DNA from: Chloroflexota bacterium
GTDB taxonomy: Bacteria > Chloroflexota > Ktedonobacteria > Ktedonobacterales > Ktedonobacteraceae
NCBI GenBank assembly: GCA_005881495.1
Contig: VBHI01000219.1
Location: forward strand, 1 to 56,865
Length of the DNA stretch: 56,865 bases
Direction: 5' to 3'
The first letter of the stretch is position 1. Each line of letters starts with the position of its first letter. Of this stretch, positions 1 through 8,305 are shown in pieces. Position numbers and translations under genes: made by a program. Under the pieces are notes generated by a model. The model made no database searches. It worked only from the letters and a program-made list of their open reading frames with translations, and was not told where the DNA came from.

Positions 1-432
1 TGCAGCCGAACTGATTGTGTGTGGCTGTACTCCTCCCAAAGCGTTGGTCCACGAGCGTATGAGGGTCATCCCGTTCTTAGACAAGAACGACCAGAGGCAG
101 CGTAGAGAGTTAGAACAACTCTTTATGGTGTCCGATTTCCTGCTTGTACCAACAAGAGCTGATTGTAGCCCGATGGTGTTCTGTGAGGCCAACGCCTTCG
201 GCCTGCCAGTCATCACTACCAATACGGGCGGGGTTCCAGAGGTGATCAGAGATGGCGAAAACGGGTTTCTGCTGCCCTATGATGCAGGAGGGGCAGCCTA
301 TGCGGAAGTGATTGCCAGGCTCTACCGCGATGAGCAGCGGTATGTTCAACTAGCGAGAACGAGTCGAGCCGCTTTTGAAAGTCGTTTGAACTGGGATGCC
401 TGGGGAGTCGCCGTCAAGCACATCCTGGCTGA
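1..432 (+). repeat. Direct repeat, copy A (matches 2242-2673)
   Basis: About 430 bp, near-identical to 2242-2673 at a constant offset of 2241. Differences cluster around 165-245, and similarity stops abruptly after the shared GGCTGA at 427-432. The left edge is outside the window, so the full length is unknown. Confidence 0.95.
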
Positions 433-514
433 ACTTCCAGCGGTCACGTCTTCTACTTTACTTTTATCTTTAAATCAGGCCCAAATTTTATTAAATGACG
501 CAGAGGCGATCTAA
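1..514 (+). CDS. GT4 family glycosyltransferase, C-terminal part (5' end outside window)
   Basis: The reading frame is open from base 2, so the gene begins before the window; an internal GTG at 17 is not the true start. The visible part is the C-terminal nucleotide-sugar-binding half of a GT-B fold, group 1 (GT4) transferase, with the FCEANAFGLPVI helix and a GGVPEV loop. Bases 1-432 are nearly identical to 2242-2673 inside the downstream fusion gene. The tail after residue 144 of the fragment is unrelated to that gene. In this copy the stretch before the helix reads DCSPMV instead of DAFGLV. The acceptor is unknown. It lies 23 bases before the PIG-L deacetylase and is probably in the same operon. 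Confidence 0.85.
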   Translation, partial: AAELIVCGCTPPKALVHERMRVIPFLDKNDQRQRRELEQLFMVSDFLLVPTRADCSPMVFCEANAFGLPVITTNTGGVPEVIRDGENGFLLPYDAGGAAYAEVIARLYRDEQRYVQLARTSRAAFESRLNWDAWGVAVKHILAELPAVTSSTLLLSLNQAQILLNDAEAI

Positions 515-537
515 CCCATTTATGAAGGAGCTTGCTA

Positions 538-1503
538 GTGCAATTAAATAGTTTCAGTGGTATCACCTCGGATTACCAGTATATTTACCTTTCGCCGCAT
601 TTTGACGACGTCGTCTATTCCTGCGCTGGCACTATAGGATCACAGGTACATCGTGGACAACGCCCATTGGTGATCACTGTCTTTGCAGGCATACCATCTT
701 CAAGGCTAAAACTTAGCGTATTCGCAGTAAAATTTCATACATATATGGGCTTCGATCAATTCGCATCAAAGATTCTCAAATACAGGGGTGTTGGTCGAGT
801 CGCAATACAATTGCGCGAGATGCTCGCCTCCGGTCAAGACGCAGGGGCCGTGATACGTGCCCGGCGCAAAGAAGATGCTCGCGCACTTACTTACCTGCAA
901 GCTGATTATCTCTGGCTTGACTATCTCGAGGCCATCTACCGTGGCTCTCCGGCATACTATCATCGGCAAAGTCAGTTAGTCGGTGGGGAGGTCAATCCCG
1001 CCGATAGATGGATTGAGAAGCAACTGGCCCTGGATCTGTTAACGTTGCACAAACGTCTACCCAGTGCTGTCTGGTATGCGCCTCTTGGCATAGGCCGTCA
1101 TCTCGATCACCAGATCGTTACTTCCGCTGTTGACGCCCTGATTCAAGTGGGAGCGAATGTCAAGCTCTACGAAGACTTCCCCTATGTTGTCAGAGAAGGT
1201 GCATTAGAACATAGGTTAGAGGAATCAGCGTGGAGATTGGTGCCCGAGTTGGTCGAAGTATTCGAGACGCTTCATCTACGTCAAACAGCAGCAGAAATGT
1301 ATAGCTCTCAGACGAAAATGAATTTTGAAAACGTAGCAAAAATGTATGGTTCTCAGATAAAGAAGAGCCTCGATAGCAAGGAAGCGATGTACAAAATTAT
1401 GAGTGACTATACTCAAAGCATTCATCCTGAGAAGACGGGGCACATGGAGCGATACTGGATTCCTGGAAAGGCGCTCAGGGACAAGGTAAACCCTGTTGAG
1501 TAA
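538..1503 (+). CDS. PIG-L family (LmbE-like) deacetylase
   Basis: Zinc-dependent N-acetyl (glucosaminyl) deacetylase family. The metal and catalytic motif is PHFDD (residues 20-24, the family's PHPDD variant), and a second conserved block is GRHLDH (H188, D190, H191). About 321 aa. I choose GTG at 538 because AAGGAG at 525-530 sits 7 bases upstream; the in-frame TTG at 532 would leave only one base. Homologues remove acetyl from GlcNAc-type conjugates (PIG-L, MshB, BshB, aminoglycoside pathways). Between two GT4 genes, it probably deacetylates the product of one of them. The C-terminus (from about residue 240) has repeated KMY/EMY segments of unknown role. It ends 13 bases before the next start. 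Confidence 0.88.
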   Translation: MQLNSFSGITSDYQYIYLSPHFDDVVYSCAGTIGSQVHRGQRPLVITVFAGIPSSRLKLSVFAVKFHTYMGFDQFASKILKYRGVGRVAIQLREMLASGQDAGAVIRARRKEDARALTYLQADYLWLDYLEAIYRGSPAYYHRQSQLVGGEVNPADRWIEKQLALDLLTLHKRLPSAVWYAPLGIGRHLDHQIVTSAVDALIQVGANVKLYEDFPYVVREGALEHRLEESAWRLVPELVEVFETLHLRQTAAEMYSSQTKMNFENVAKMYGSQIKKSLDSKEAMYKIMSDYTQSIHPEKTGHMERYWIPGKALRDKVNPVE

Positions 1504-1516
1504 GAAAGGTTCAGCT

Positions 1517-3613
1517 ATGAATGACGAGAATAAGCCAATTAAAATTGCGTTTTTGACTGCGCGATATAACCCATACGATAGACGCTCGTGGCGCTCCTGG
1601 TCAGGCACCGTTTACCACACAGCTCAAGCGCTAAAAAAACATTGTGGGGAGCCTTCGTACCTCAGTCCAGTTCTTCCCTGTAGGAAGGAGGATCTGATTG
1701 CAGCAATCATTCGTAGAAGCTCACAGATCTTGCTGGGGGAAAAGTACGCCTGCAGCATTTTCCTTGCTAACAGCTATGCGAGAGCTGGGGCTCAGTGGCT
1801 AGCAGGCCAGTCTTTCGATGTGATTGTTGCCCCTAATGGCGCGTTGGACATAGCCTTTTTAGAGACAAACATTCCTATTGTGCTCGTAGAAGATGCAACG
1901 TTTGGATTGCTGTTTGACTATTATCCTGCATTCTCAGGTCTTCTAGCAAGATCGATCTACGAGATGAATACCCTTCAAGCCCTGGCGCTTAAGAAAGCCA
2001 GCGCGGTGATTTACCCCTCAGCATGGGCAGCACGGTCGGCTATCGAGGACTATGGTGCAGATCCGGCGAAAGTGCATGTCGTGCCCTTTGGCGCCAATTT
2101 TGATGAGTGTCCTCCGCAGGAGGTAGCCCTGGCGAGAAAGCCGTCAGACCGCTGTCGCTTGCTATTTCTAGCGGCTGGATGGGCAAGGAAAGGAGGGGAC
2201 ATCGCCTTTGAGACGCTGCTCAAGCTGGAAGAGTTGGGCATTGCAGCCGAACTGATTGTGTGTGGCTGTACTCCTCCCAAAGCGTTGGTCCACGAGCGTA
2301 TGAGGGTCATCCCGTTCTTAGACAAGAACGACCAGAGGCAGCGTAGAGAGTTAGAACAACTCTTTATGGTGTCCGATTTCCTGCTTGTACCAACAAGAGC
2401 TGATGCTTTTGGCCTGGTGTTCTGTGAGGCCAACGCCTTCGGCCTGCCGGTCATCACCACCAATACGGGCGGGGTGCCCCAGGTGGTCAGAGATGGCGAA
2501 AACGGGTTTCTGCTGCCCTATGATGCAGGAGGGGCAGCCTATGCGGAAGTGATTGCCAGGCTCTACCGCGATGAGCAGCGGTATGTTCAACTAGCGAGAA
2601 CGAGTCGAGCCGCTTTTGAAAGCCGTTTGAACTGGGATGCCTGGGGAGTCGCCGTCAAGCACATCCTGGCTGATCTGCTTGACCATGAGAGTCCCCGATC
2701 GCAGCAAATAGAGGTGCGGCCCAAAAAAGTGGAGGATACTGCGGTAGAGGAATTCATTCCCACATCTATTCAACCACTCATCGCTGCCTATCTCCATGCT
2801 CTAGAACCATTGCGCTCTCACTTCTACGGTATCTACATCTACGGCTCCATTGCCTTCGGGGCCTTTGAGGAACTAGAAAGTGATATCGACATCCTTGCCT
2901 TGACGCATGGAGAGTGGACCACCCAGGAGCTTGCGCAATTAAATGCTCTTCATACTCAGCTGATTGGGGCACATCAACGCGGCAATCGTCTGGACGTTCT
3001 CTACATTCCTTTGCGTAATCTTGGGAAATGTAATAGGAAGATTGCACCATATCCCACCATTCAAAATGGAAACTTCTCTCCTGCGGGATATGGTGACCTC
3101 AACTATATCACATGGTGGACCGTCAAGAACAAAAGCATCCGTCTCCTCGGACCAGAACGTTCTACACTCCCTTTTGAGGTAACCTGGCAGGATGTGCTAG
3201 AAACGATGCGCAACACCCTGCATGGCTATTGGGTGAGCAGAGCTAGACGTCCCTACCTCTTCCGCCGTGATGATTGGTTTGAGTACGCCGTAGCCACACA
3301 CTGTCGTATGCTGACGACGATCGAAGAAGGAGAGATTATCACGAAGTCAGTAGCCCTGAAACGCTGGCGAGATCGTCTTCCCGCACGTTGGCGCCCTCTC
3401 ATCGACGAGGCATGGCGCATTCGTTATCACCTCGACTCACCATCATTGTATCGCTGGCGCCCCAAACGGGCGATAGAGATACTGGCATTTATGAAGTATG
3501 TACGCGAGCGAGGAGATAAAGCATTGGAAGATCTTCTCAGAGGCGAACGATCAGGTGTTGATCCAGAGACCTTGGGGTCGCCATCAATTACGCTATTAAG
3601 AAGGGAGATGTAA
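1517..3613 (+). CDS. Fusion: GT4 glycosyltransferase + AadA-like nucleotidyltransferase
   Basis: A 698-aa two-part protein. Residues 1 to about 385 are a complete GT4 glycosyltransferase (VVPFG, then RADAFGLVFCEANAFGLP). Residues from about 410 form a DNA polymerase beta-like nucleotidyltransferase with YGSIAFG (G443, S444) followed by SDIDIL (D456, D458), then a helical tail (540-690) like the DUF4111 part of AadA-type aminoglycoside adenylyltransferases. I chose ATG 1517, which has AAGAAAGG 7 bases upstream, over TTG 1496, which overlaps the previous gene. The known family transfers AMP to hydroxyls of aminosugars; that this domain modifies the sugar made by its own GT half is inference. 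Base 2242 to 2673 is duplicated at the window's left edge. Confidence 0.88.
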   Translation: MNDENKPIKIAFLTARYNPYDRRSWRSWSGTVYHTAQALKKHCGEPSYLSPVLPCRKEDLIAAIIRRSSQILLGEKYACSIFLANSYARAGAQWLAGQSFDVIVAPNGALDIAFLETNIPIVLVEDATFGLLFDYYPAFSGLLARSIYEMNTLQALALKKASAVIYPSAWAARSAIEDYGADPAKVHVVPFGANFDECPPQEVALARKPSDRCRLLFLAAGWARKGGDIAFETLLKLEELGIAAELIVCGCTPPKALVHERMRVIPFLDKNDQRQRRELEQLFMVSDFLLVPTRADAFGLVFCEANAFGLPVITTNTGGVPQVVRDGENGFLLPYDAGGAAYAEVIARLYRDEQRYVQLARTSRAAFESRLNWDAWGVAVKHILADLLDHESPRSQQIEVRPKKVEDTAVEEFIPTSIQPLIAAYLHALEPLRSHFYGIYIYGSIAFGAFEELESDIDILALTHGEWTTQELAQLNALHTQLIGAHQRGNRLDVLYIPLRNLGKCNRKIAPYPTIQNGNFSPAGYGDLNYITWWTVKNKSIRLLGPERSTLPFEVTWQDVLETMRNTLHGYWVSRARRPYLFRRDDWFEYAVATHCRMLTTIEEGEIITKSVALKRWRDRLPARWRPLIDEAWRIRYHLDSPSLYRWRPKRAIEILAFMKYVRERGDKALEDLLRGERSGVDPETLGSPSITLLRREM
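2242..2673 (+). repeat. Direct repeat, copy B (matches 1-432)
   Basis: Codes for residues of about 242-386 of the GT4 half of the fusion gene. Near-identical to 1-432; the substitutions are concentrated in the donor-binding loop region around 2403-2486. Confidence 0.95.
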
Positions 3614-3617
3614 AACA

Positions 3618-4193
3618 ATGCACACCGTCATCTCACTCCTGGACAACAAACATTATCAAATGGTTGAAGACCTCTGGGCCGAACTGGCGAGGAAGTTCGC
3701 AGTAAGTGAATTTAACAGTGCATCCTATCCACATATTACTTACCAGTGTGCCGGGCACTACGACTTAAAGTCGATAGAGACTGTCTTGCGGCGATTTGCT
3801 GCGAGCAATACATCATTTAAAGTAAGAACCGGTGGATTGGGCATCTTTACCGGGCCTCATCCAGTGCTTTATCTTCGCGTTGTACGCAGTCCCGAGTTAA
3901 CACAGTTTCATGAAGCCCTCTGGCAAGAAATTTCCAGGACAGGTTCGGATTTTTGGGATTACTATCATCCTGCTAATTGGGTGCCACACATCACCATCGG
4001 TATGCGCGATATGAATAAGGATAATCTGTCCCGGATCGTTCGTTTCCTGGCTGAGCGCGATTTTAGCTGGGAGATGACTGTCGATAACATCATGCTGAGC
4101 TACAACCGTATCGTTCCACTTTTTGGAAAGAAGATCTTTTTTGGAACAAGAATGTCTATCTATTCACTTAGCAAGGAGATGCACGCATTATGA
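3618..4193 (+). CDS. 2H phosphoesterase / LigT-like 2'-5' RNA ligase family protein
   Basis: 191 aa with the two diagnostic HxT motifs, PHIT at residues 38-41 (H39, T41) and PHIT at 123-126 (H124, T126), spaced as in the 2H phosphoesterase superfamily. Members hydrolyse or ligate 2'-5' or cyclic phosphodiesters of RNA or nucleotides. The ATG at 3618 follows AGGGAG at 3602-3607, four bases after the stop of the fusion gene, so the two are almost certainly co-transcribed. Next to a nucleotidyltransferase it might remove or process a nucleotide adduct; this is inference. The stop overlaps the next start (ATGA). Confidence 0.85.
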   Translation: MHTVISLLDNKHYQMVEDLWAELARKFAVSEFNSASYPHITYQCAGHYDLKSIETVLRRFAASNTSFKVRTGGLGIFTGPHPVLYLRVVRSPELTQFHEALWQEISRTGSDFWDYYHPANWVPHITIGMRDMNKDNLSRIVRFLAERDFSWEMTVDNIMLSYNRIVPLFGKKIFFGTRMSIYSLSKEMHAL

Positions 4194-4546
4194 TCGATGG
4201 GCAGACTACAGCTCACAAAGCACAATTCATGTCGGTAACACAGTATGCTACAGATCTGGCGAGGACTGGATTTCGAGTCTTTCACGGTGGGCCGGGAACC
4301 TTCTGGGCCAGGTTCAACTTCGGTGGCATGATGCGCCTTCCAAGGCACCACGTGGTGCCTCCTACTTCAGATGAGATTCAACTCTTGCGCCCGTTGGCCA
4401 ACCGGGTGACGCTCTGGGGAGTCAACACCGCACTGCGGCTGCAACCAGAGGACCAACGTCTGAAGAAAGCCAGAGGCCTCCTGGCTAGCATCCTGGGAGA
4501 GACCCCTATGCTGGAGGGAGCAGTAATAAACACAAACGATGAGTAG
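4190..4546 (+). CDS. Hypothetical protein, translationally coupled
   Basis: 118 aa, not recognised. The start ATG overlaps the stop of the 2H phosphoesterase gene (ATGA at 4190-4193), which implies translational coupling. It has a central GGPGTFWARF-like segment and a basic C-terminal half, with no membrane segment, cysteine cluster or signal peptide. It could be a truncated member of a larger family; the sequence does not decide this. The next gene starts 26 bases downstream. Confidence 0.6.
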   Translation: MIDGQTTAHKAQFMSVTQYATDLARTGFRVFHGGPGTFWARFNFGGMMRLPRHHVVPPTSDEIQLLRPLANRVTLWGVNTALRLQPEDQRLKKARGLLASILGETPMLEGAVINTNDE

Positions 4547-4572
4547 CGAAGACCGCTTCAGGGGAAATATAC

Positions 4573-5643
4573 ATGAACGTTAAATCTATATTTATAGTCT
4601 GGGCTCATCACTCACGACGAGCCGAAACCTTGGCGACCGAACTCAATGGGCAGGTCAGCTTCCAATACGAGGCCCGGCTAAAAGGAGGCTGGTTGACACC
4701 ACTACGCTACCTCGTACAGGGTTGGAAGACCTGGCATCTTCTGGAACGAGAGCAGCCAGAGGTTGTGCTAGTACAATCTCCTCCGATCTTTGCGCCCCTG
4801 GTTGTGACGCTCTGGTGCGAACTGCGAGGGACAACTCGACCTACAAAGCATCGATCATCCTTCGCTATAGACTGCCATCCATCGACCTTTTACTGCCGCG
4901 ATTGGCGTTGGGCATTGCCCCTGCTGCGCTTTTTGACACGTCGTGCGAATGTCACACTTTCCTCTAATATGGAGGCGCAAAACATCTTGCAACGCTGGAA
5001 GGTCAGGGGGTTTTTCCTCGCAGACGGAGTTCCATCCCTTGCCCCTCCTACTGGTACGATTGGCTCTGAGGGAGAGGCAAGAGTCGCCGTCATCAGCACC
5101 TTCGCAGACGTTGAGCCGATAGCAGAGGTTTTCGCCGCCGCACGGCTTCTACCGCAAGTCACCTTCTACCTCACAGGCGACCAGAAGCGAGCATCGGCCA
5201 AACTACTGGCACAGAAACCAGAGAATGTAATTCTGACTGGCTTCCTACGAGGTGGCACTTATACTGCGCTACTCAAAAATGTGCATGGCATGGTCATCCT
5301 GACCAATCAGCCAAAAGATTTGAGTTGCGCTGCATATGAAGCTGTGGCAATGGCAAAACCAGCCGTCGTCTCGGACGGCCCAGAGAACAAACGCTGGTTC
5401 ACACAGGGCTTTGTCTACGTAAACAACACGCCAGAGGCAATTGCTGCAGGTATAAACAAAATGCTCAATGAACAAGTAACGTTGATACCCGAAGTCATCG
5501 CTATGGGCTTGGAATTGACAGCTAGAAGGCGACCCACGTTTGAAGAGTTCGCTGCTCTTCTTTTGGAGTCTCTTCGGCAGGCGAAAGGCAAAGAAAAAAC
5601 TTTTTACTTGAAAGGGAAGGCTGACCATGGGAAAAATCCGTAA
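4573..5643 (+). CDS. GT4-like glycosyltransferase
   Basis: 356 aa, GT-B-type glycosyltransferase. The N-terminal Rossmann half contains a conserved VLVQSPPIFAPL stretch seen in lipid-linked oligosaccharide transferases. The C-terminal half carries CAAYEAVAMAKPAV, the acidic donor-sugar helix of GT4-like enzymes. The start ATG follows AGGGGA with about 8 bases of spacing. Its 3' end overlaps the next GT gene by 17 bases, so the two are coupled. The substrate is unknown; likely a cytoplasmic step in assembling a lipid-linked glycan. Confidence 0.8.
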   Translation: MNVKSIFIVWAHHSRRAETLATELNGQVSFQYEARLKGGWLTPLRYLVQGWKTWHLLEREQPEVVLVQSPPIFAPLVVTLWCELRGTTRPTKHRSSFAIDCHPSTFYCRDWRWALPLLRFLTRRANVTLSSNMEAQNILQRWKVRGFFLADGVPSLAPPTGTIGSEGEARVAVISTFADVEPIAEVFAAARLLPQVTFYLTGDQKRASAKLLAQKPENVILTGFLRGGTYTALLKNVHGMVILTNQPKDLSCAAYEAVAMAKPAVVSDGPENKRWFTQGFVYVNNTPEAIAAGINKMLNEQVTLIPEVIAMGLELTARRRPTFEEFAALLLESLRQAKGKEKTFYLKGKADHGKNP

Positions 5644-6886
5644 AATACTGATGTTGATAGAAAATTGTCCTGCCCGTGCTGATAATCGTGTCTGGGCCGA
5701 GGCCATTGCGTTACGTGATTACGGCTTTCAGGTGAGTATCATCGGTCCTAAAGGGGCCAAAGAGTACCGAGAGTCGTACACATGTATTGAGGACATTCAT
5801 GTTTACCAGTACCGGTTGCCGACAAGTGCGAACAAATATATTGCTTACATTGCCGAATATAGTGTGGCGCTGTTTATGACGTTCTGGTTGAGCTTTAAAG
5901 TGCTCTTCCGTCATGGCTTTGATGCGATTCATACTGCTAATCCGCCAGACATATTTTTCATGATCGGGTTGTTCTATCGACTGCTTGGCAAGAAATTCGT
6001 CTTTGACCAGCATGATCCCGCGCCAGAGATGTTCCAGGTTATCTTTCATGGTCGCATGAAACCACTTTACAGACTCCTACTATTCTTTGAACGTTGTTCC
6101 TACAAAACCGCTGATCTGGTCATCACATCAAACACATCACAGAAAGAGTTTGCCATTAAACGCGGTCATTGCTCTGCTAACAAGGTGTTTGTAGTACGTA
6201 ACGGACCTGACAAAGAGCACATGAAGTTGGTCATGCCTGAGCCTGAATTAAAAGGAGGGCGACGTTATTTACTGGCCTATCTAGGTGTGATGGGCATTCA
6301 AGATGGTATTGAGTACGCCATTTATGCCCTCTATGATCTCATTTATAAGCGAGGTCGGCAAGATATTTCATTGGTATTAATGGGTGATGGAGACCATCTT
6401 CCTGTACTGCTGGCGCTCGTGCGTGAACTACAACTTGATGAGTACGTCACCTTCACAGGCTGGGTGATGAGCCAGGACATCACCCGTTATCTGACAGCAG
6501 CAGATATAGGGCTCACACCTGATCCACAAAACGGGCTGAATGAGTTTTGTACTATTGTCAAAACGATGGAATACATGGCGATGGAGAAACCAGTAGTAGC
6601 TTTCGATCTTGCTGAAACACGCCTTTCAGCACAGGGTGCAGCGCTCTACGCTATACCGAATCTTGTAGAAGACTTTGCTGATAGGATCGAGACGTTGCTG
6701 GATGATGATGAACTCCGCCTGAAAATGGGTGCGATTGGGCGCCAGCGCGTTGAAGAAGAGTTAAGCTGGGATCACACTAAAAAGAATCTCTTGCTAGCCT
6801 ATGAAAAGCTCTTTTCTTCGAGTTTTGAGTCAAGCGTTCCCGATGCTGAAAACGTTGTCGACGAGAAACTCGAAATTTACCAATAG
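5627..6886 (+). CDS. GT4 family glycosyltransferase (WbuB-like)
   Basis: 419 aa. It has an N-terminal acceptor domain with a DNRVWAEA stretch and FVFDQHDPAPE, and a C-terminal GT4 domain with TPDPQNGLNEFCTIVKTMEY and MEKPVVAFDL. The ATG at 5627 lies inside the end of the previous gene. Residues of about 70-100 form a hydrophobic helix typical of membrane-associated GT4 acceptor domains. Likely adds a sugar to a growing lipid-linked oligosaccharide; the exact donor cannot be read from the sequence. Confidence 0.87.
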   Translation: MGKIRKILMLIENCPARADNRVWAEAIALRDYGFQVSIIGPKGAKEYRESYTCIEDIHVYQYRLPTSANKYIAYIAEYSVALFMTFWLSFKVLFRHGFDAIHTANPPDIFFMIGLFYRLLGKKFVFDQHDPAPEMFQVIFHGRMKPLYRLLLFFERCSYKTADLVITSNTSQKEFAIKRGHCSANKVFVVRNGPDKEHMKLVMPEPELKGGRRYLLAYLGVMGIQDGIEYAIYALYDLIYKRGRQDISLVLMGDGDHLPVLLALVRELQLDEYVTFTGWVMSQDITRYLTAADIGLTPDPQNGLNEFCTIVKTMEYMAMEKPVVAFDLAETRLSAQGAALYAIPNLVEDFADRIETLLDDDELRLKMGAIGRQRVEEELSWDHTKKNLLLAYEKLFSSSFESSVPDAENVVDEKLEIYQ

Positions 6887-6923
6887 TACAATAATTATTC
6901 TACTTACGAACTGGGGAGTAACT

Positions 6924-8258
6924 ATGAATCTTGTCGCCTTCTCAATCAGAACCAAGGGTCTGCATAATTTTGCCCGTAGGCTCTGGACGGTTTTCATTCG
7001 TTTTGGTATCTCTGAAACACGAACACGACGGGCATTACATACAATTATAAATACTCTTCGCAGGTACAAAGGGGCACCAACATTCTTCATTCCGGCAGTC
7101 GTTCTTGGCCGGCACTCTGGATTAATCACGGAGATAGCCAATGCTGGTGCTGAGATCGGCATCCACGGCTACGTACATAATGATTATCGTACTCTGAGTA
7201 AGGAAGAGCAGCACAGGCAAACGAAGCAAGCTATTTCAGTATTTCAAAGAACGCAGATCCCCTACCAGGGTTTTCGCAACCCCTATCTTGGGTGGACGGC
7301 AGACTCACTCGATGTCTTTACTAAACTTGGCTTTATCTATGAAAGTAATGAAGCTATCATCCATGACGTTATCGATTTTGACCATCTCCCTCCACTTCTA
7401 AGAAGTGGTTTTGAAAAATCCCTGGCGCTCTTTCAAGCAATTCCCTGCAACGTCTATACCCTGCGACCCCATTTTGAAGGTTCGCTGCTGCGTATTCCAA
7501 CCAGCATTCCAGATGATGAGATAGTTTTTGATCGTCTACGTATCACCGATGCCGAAGCAGTTGGTGATATTTGGAGCCGCATTATGCAGCGTGTCTATGA
7601 TCTCGGAGGTCTCTATGTGCTCAATCTTCACCCGGAACGTGGCATACTCTGCAAACAAGCCCTGGATAAACTGCTATCCTATGCTTCTAACCAGGCACTC
7701 CCAGTCTGGGTAACTTGTCTGAAGGATATTGCCCAGTGGTGGAAGGAGCGCAGTCGGTTCAGGCTGAACATCACCCAACTAGCTTCTGATTGCTGGCGGG
7801 TTGAAGCCACTTGTACTTCTCGTGCCATTCTACTTGCACGACACTTGATAGTTGAAGACCAGCCTGCGACGCCATGGTCCGGTACCGAGGTCCAGGTACA
7901 TGCTCATTACTGCACAGTGAACGCACCTCGATGCCCTTGTATTGGTTTATCACCACACACACCTCAACAAGTGCTTGATTTCCTGCTCGAACAAGGGTAT
8001 CCAGCCATGCGCTGCTCTCAGGAAGTAAGCCACAACATGTATACCTTGTATCTTGACCTGGCTGAAGGACTGGGGACAACCCGTGAAGAGCAGCTCCAGC
8101 GACGAAGTGCGCTCGTTCAGCGGATTGAAGATATAGATACGCCATTCATCCGCTTTGGATGTTGGCCTGATGGAAGTCAGGCAGCACTTGCAATTAGTGG
8201 AGACATCGACTCTGTGACGGTGCAAGATTTCTTTTTACGTATCCTCGAAGTCCATTAA
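6924..8258 (+). CDS. Polysaccharide deacetylase-like (CE4/NodB) protein
   Basis: About 444 aa. The start ATG 6924 follows GGGGAG at 6913-6918; an upstream frame that overlaps the previous gene has no ribosome site. Residues of about 50-130 hold the CE4 metal motif EIGIHGYVHNDY (two His), then the FRNPY block. The usual TFDDG aspartate motif is missing from the N-terminus. A short GDIDS stretch resembling it lies near the C-terminus, after a separate domain of about 180 residues. Expected role: N-deacetylation of an amino sugar in a cell-surface polysaccharide. Whether it is active without the canonical first motif is uncertain. Confidence 0.8.
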   Translation: MNLVAFSIRTKGLHNFARRLWTVFIRFGISETRTRRALHTIINTLRRYKGAPTFFIPAVVLGRHSGLITEIANAGAEIGIHGYVHNDYRTLSKEEQHRQTKQAISVFQRTQIPYQGFRNPYLGWTADSLDVFTKLGFIYESNEAIIHDVIDFDHLPPLLRSGFEKSLALFQAIPCNVYTLRPHFEGSLLRIPTSIPDDEIVFDRLRITDAEAVGDIWSRIMQRVYDLGGLYVLNLHPERGILCKQALDKLLSYASNQALPVWVTCLKDIAQWWKERSRFRLNITQLASDCWRVEATCTSRAILLARHLIVEDQPATPWSGTEVQVHAHYCTVNAPRCPCIGLSPHTPQQVLDFLLEQGYPAMRCSQEVSHNMYTLYLDLAEGLGTTREEQLQRRSALVQRIEDIDTPFIRFGCWPDGSQAALAISGDIDSVTVQDFFLRILEVH

Positions 8259-8305
8259 CAGGTTCAACTAGGACCTACTTGTTACGAAGGAGTAAGCAGC
8301 AAAAT

